Translations under genes and position numbers: made by a program | Assembly (NCBI GenBank): GCA_021204735.1 | Contig: JAJPYV010000216.1 | Span: 1-7,504, forward strand | Direction of reading: 5' to 3' | Source of the DNA: Prevotella sp. | GTDB lineage: Bacteria > Bacteroidota > Bacteroidia > Bacteroidales > Bacteroidaceae | DNA: 7,504 nt | Shown: positions 5,079 to 7,504 of the stretch, one piece after another | Layout: each line of letters starts with the position of its first letter | Position numbering within the stretch: the stretch's first letter is position 1 | Notes under the pieces: model-generated | The model's database searches: none | What the model was told of the DNA's origin: nothing | Seen by the model: only the letters and a program-made list of their open reading frames with translations

Positions 5079-5678
5079 ATGGAAGAGATTAAAGTAATGG
5101 TGGCGGACGCATCGCACGAGAAGTATGTGGACACCATTCTTGAAACCATGGCAGAAGCTGCCAAAGTGCGCGGAACTGGTATTGCTAAGCGCACTCATGA
5201 GTATTTAACTACCAAAATGAGAGAGGCGAAAGCCGTTATTGCATTGTGTGGCGATAGGTTTGCTGGTTTTAGTTACATTGAAACGTGGGGCAACAAGCAT
5301 TATGTTACCACTTCGGGTCTTATCGTCCATCCTGATTTCCGTGGATTGGGCGTGGCTAAGAGGATTAAGGACATTACTTTCACTTTGGCACGCACACGGT
5401 GGCCTCATGCCAAGATATTCAGTCTTACAAGTGGTTCTGCCGTGATGAAGATGAATACGAATTTGGGCTATTTGCCTGTTACTTTTGCTGACCTCACAGA
5501 CGACGAGGCTTTCTGGCGGGGATGTGAAGGTTGCGTGAATTTTGACGTTCTGAAACGTACCGGGCGAAAGTATTGTATCTGTACGGCAATGCTCTACGAC
5601 CCTGATAATCATGAGGGTGAGCATGCGCCCATAGAATTGTCGAAAGGAGTTATGGATAGAATAAAAACATTGAAATAG
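5079..5678 (+). CDS. GNAT-family acyltransferase, candidate N-acyl(acetyl/succinyl)glutamate synthase
   Basis: A 199-residue acyltransferase with a GNAT fold. The acyl-CoA pyrophosphate-binding motif is R88-GLGV-A93 (pattern R/Q-x-x-G-x-G/A), preceded by the beta strand TTSGLIVHPDF. No classical argA/argJ-type synthase is present, and this gene sits between argR and argG, 2 bp from argG. That position makes it a strong candidate for the first step, acyl transfer to glutamate. Bacteroides arginine synthesis is known to use N-succinylated intermediates with a succinylornithine carbamoyltransferase. I also recall genetic evidence for a GNAT at this step in B. thetaiotaomicron, which I cannot check here. 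The acyl donor is not readable from the sequence. The C-terminal part has C149-x2-C152-x13-C166-x-C168, a possible metal-binding cluster uncommon in GNATs. The ATG at 5079 follows an AAGGAA purine run; a second in-frame ATG at 5097 would cut into the first strand. Confidence 0.8.
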   Translation: MEEIKVMVADASHEKYVDTILETMAEAAKVRGTGIAKRTHEYLTTKMREAKAVIALCGDRFAGFSYIETWGNKHYVTTSGLIVHPDFRGLGVAKRIKDITFTLARTRWPHAKIFSLTSGSAVMKMNTNLGYLPVTFADLTDDEAFWRGCEGCVNFDVLKRTGRKYCICTAMLYDPDNHEGEHAPIELSKGVMDRIKTLK

Positions 5679-5680
5679 TT

Positions 5681-6886
5681 ATGGCAGACAAAAAGAAAGT
5701 AGTAGTGGCGTTTTCTGGTGGTTTGGACACCTCCTATACGGTTATGAAATTGTCTCACGACATGGGTTATGAGGTGTATGCGGCTTGTGCCAATACTGGC
5801 GGTTTTAGTGAAGATCAGTTGAGGGTCAACGAGGAAAACGCTTATAAGTTGGGGGCAAAACAATATGTTACCCTCGATGTTACACAGGAGTATTATAGCA
5901 AGAGTTTGAAATACATGATTTTTGGTAACGTACTGCGCAACAACTGTTACCCTATTTCGGTATCTTCTGAACGCATATTCCAGGCTATTGCTATAGCACG
6001 ATATGCCAAACAGATAGGTGCTGATGCTATTGCTCATGGTTCTACTGGTGCCGGCAACGATCAGATTCGTTTTGACATGACATTCCTTGTAATGGCTCCC
6101 GGTGTGGAGATTATCACGCTTACTCGTGACAAGGCTTTGTCACGTAAGGAGGAGGTTGACTACCTCAACGAGCATGGCTTCTTTGCTGACTTTACTAAAC
6201 TGAAATATTCATATAATGTTGGTATTTGGGGCACGAGTATCTGCGGCGGTGAGATACTTGACTCTACTCAAGGTCTGCCTGAGTCTGCTTATCTCAAACA
6301 TGTTACCTGTCAGGAGGAGAGTGAGATGAGAATTGAGTTCTGCAAGGGTGAGATTGTTGCTGTTAATGGAGAGAAATTTGATGATAAGGTAAAGGCTATA
6401 CAACAGATAGAGTCTCTTGGTGCTGCTTACGGCATCGGTCGTGATTGTAACGTTGGTGATACTATTATAGGTATAAAGGGACGTGTGGGCTTTGAGGCTG
6501 CTGCACCAAAATTGATTATCGAGGCTCATCGCACTCTTGAGAAATATACATTGAGTAAGTGGCAGCAATACTGGAAAGATCAGGTAGCCAACTGGTATGG
6601 CATGTTCCTGCACGAGAGCCAGTATTTAGAACCTGTTATGCCTGATATCGAGGCTATGCTTTTAAGTAGTCAGAGAAACGTTAATGGTACGGTAATTCTC
6701 AAACTGCGCCCTCTCGGTTTCGAGGTTGTGGGGGTTGATTCTGCTGATGACTTACTGAAATCAAAACTCGGTGAATATGGTGAGATGCAGCGTGGTTGGA
6801 CTGCTGACGAAGCGAAGGGATTCATCAAAGTTTTGAGTACTCCGTTAAGAGTGTATTACGGAATACATAAGGATGAGGAAAGATAA
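5681..6886 (+). CDS. argG: Argininosuccinate synthase
   Basis: A 401-residue cytoplasmic enzyme, typical length, which joins citrulline and aspartate using ATP to form argininosuccinate, the penultimate step of arginine synthesis. The N-type ATP pyrophosphatase P-loop AFSGGLDTS is at residues 10-18. A second family motif, HGSTGAGNDQIRFD, begins at residue 119 and corresponds to the citrulline/aspartate-binding region. The C-terminal half (GRDCNVGDTIIGIKGRVGFEAAAP and the following helices) is intact. The ATG at 5681 lies 2 bp after the GNAT stop codon, so translation is probably coupled. The motifs differ from the common HGCTGKGNDQ form, as I expect for the Bacteroidota branch. No truncation is seen. 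Confidence 0.96.
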   Translation: MADKKKVVVAFSGGLDTSYTVMKLSHDMGYEVYAACANTGGFSEDQLRVNEENAYKLGAKQYVTLDVTQEYYSKSLKYMIFGNVLRNNCYPISVSSERIFQAIAIARYAKQIGADAIAHGSTGAGNDQIRFDMTFLVMAPGVEIITLTRDKALSRKEEVDYLNEHGFFADFTKLKYSYNVGIWGTSICGGEILDSTQGLPESAYLKHVTCQEESEMRIEFCKGEIVAVNGEKFDDKVKAIQQIESLGAAYGIGRDCNVGDTIIGIKGRVGFEAAAPKLIIEAHRTLEKYTLSKWQQYWKDQVANWYGMFLHESQYLEPVMPDIEAMLLSSQRNVNGTVILKLRPLGFEVVGVDSADDLLKSKLGEYGEMQRGWTADEAKGFIKVLSTPLRVYYGIHKDEER

Positions 6887-6896
6887 GGCGGCAACC

Positions 6897-7504
6897 ATGG
6901 TAAAGGTAGGAATATTAGGCGGCGCTGGCTATACGGGGGGTGAACTGATTCGCCTTCTCGTTAACCATCCGCAGGTGGAGATAGTTTTCGTGAACAGCGG
7001 GAGTAATGCGGGAAATCTTGTCGCTGATGTTCACGAGGGACTTTATGGCGATACAGATTTGCGTTTCACTGATGAACTGCCGTTTGATAAGGTGGATGTT
7101 CTGTTCTTCTGTTTCGGTCATGGTAAAAGCGAACAGTTCTTGAAAGAGCATTCTGTTCCTTCAAATGTGAAGATTATTGACCTTGCTCAGGATTTCCGTT
7201 TAAATGCTCCTGGTAATGACTTTATTTATGGCTTGCCTGAAATAAATGCGGAGCGCATAGCAAAGGCATCTCATGTAGCTAACCCGGGTTGCTTTGCCAC
7301 GTGCATACAACTCGCTCTGTTGCCGGCTGCCAAGATGCATCTTATAAATGAGGATGTTTCTGTGAATGCCATAACTGGTAGTACGGGGGCGGGACAGAAA
7401 CCGGGTGCTACCACGCATTTCAGTTGGAGGAATAACAATATCAGTATCTACAAACCTTTCCAACACCAGCATGTGCCTGAAATAAAACAGAGTATAAAGC
7501 AGGT
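6897..7504 (+). CDS. argC: N-acetyl(or succinyl)-gamma-glutamyl-phosphate reductase, 5' part
   Basis: The first 202 codons of argC are present and the gene runs off the window; the full family length is about 310-350 residues. The enzyme reduces N-acyl-gamma-glutamyl phosphate to the semialdehyde with NADPH, the third step of arginine synthesis. The N-terminal Rossmann motif is G8-GAGYT-G14. The catalytic cysteine is C132 in ANPGCFATCIQLAL, and GSTGAGQKPG plus HFSWRNNNI further on are typical of the family. I prefer ATG 6897, 10 bp after argG, because it places the first beta strand (VKVGILGG) at the start. An in-frame ATG at 6873 would add eight residues and overlap the end of argG by 14 bp. 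In Bacteroidota the substrate may carry a succinyl group. Confidence 0.93.
   Translation, partial: MVKVGILGGAGYTGGELIRLLVNHPQVEIVFVNSGSNAGNLVADVHEGLYGDTDLRFTDELPFDKVDVLFFCFGHGKSEQFLKEHSVPSNVKIIDLAQDFRLNAPGNDFIYGLPEINAERIAKASHVANPGCFATCIQLALLPAAKMHLINEDVSVNAITGSTGAGQKPGATTHFSWRNNNISIYKPFQHQHVPEIKQSIKQ

Noticed and set aside
5205..6037. Long minus-strand open frames opposite the GNAT gene and argG
   Set aside because: No family resemblance, and both lie opposite well-supported genes in a plus-strand operon.

Overview
The window looks like ordinary chromosomal DNA from a member of the Bacteroidales, most likely Prevotella or a relative. Three things point there. Several intergenic regions carry the Bacteroidota-type promoter (-7 TAnnTTTG, with a -33 TTG about 20 bp upstream). 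Shine-Dalgarno sequences are mostly absent. The gene order argR - GNAT acyltransferase - argG - argC is one I associate with Bacteroides and Prevotella. The genus is an inference from these features, not from a search.

Layout from left to right. A CNNM/CorC-type membrane transporter (32-1315) lies on the minus strand, and its stop codon falls inside a heptamer tandem repeat. A compact AT-rich divergent promoter region (1316-1447) separates it from a plus-strand, stand-alone LUD-domain (LutC-like) gene (1448-2083). A second heptamer array follows at 2089-2138. Next comes a two-gene hipB-hipA toxin-antitoxin module (2193-3598) whose genes overlap by 4 bp. A seven-helix Bax inhibitor-1/YccA family membrane protein follows (3671-4390) with its own promoter and a likely intrinsic terminator (4420-4463).

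The right third is an arginine biosynthesis operon. argR (4575-5051) is followed by a GNAT-family acyltransferase (5079-5678), argG (5681-6886) and argC (6897 to beyond the window end). Spacings of 27, 2 and 10 bp suggest co-transcription. The argR promoter carries two 18-bp palindromes in ARG-box format, one just upstream of the -33 element and one running into the -7 element. ArgR probably represses itself and the genes behind it when arginine is abundant. The GNAT enzyme is the best candidate in the window for the first step of the pathway (acylation of glutamate). ArgC would act on the acylglutamyl phosphate and ArgG on citrulline and aspartate.

No gene-free stretch exceeds 300 bases. The longest gap between genes is about 184 bases (4391-4574) and holds the terminator, ARG boxes and argR promoter. 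I see no RNA genes, insertion sequences or CRISPR arrays. Nothing here is clearly a new system. The points most worth following are the ArgR operator, the substrate and Cys cluster of the GNAT enzyme, and the hipBA module with its direct repeat.
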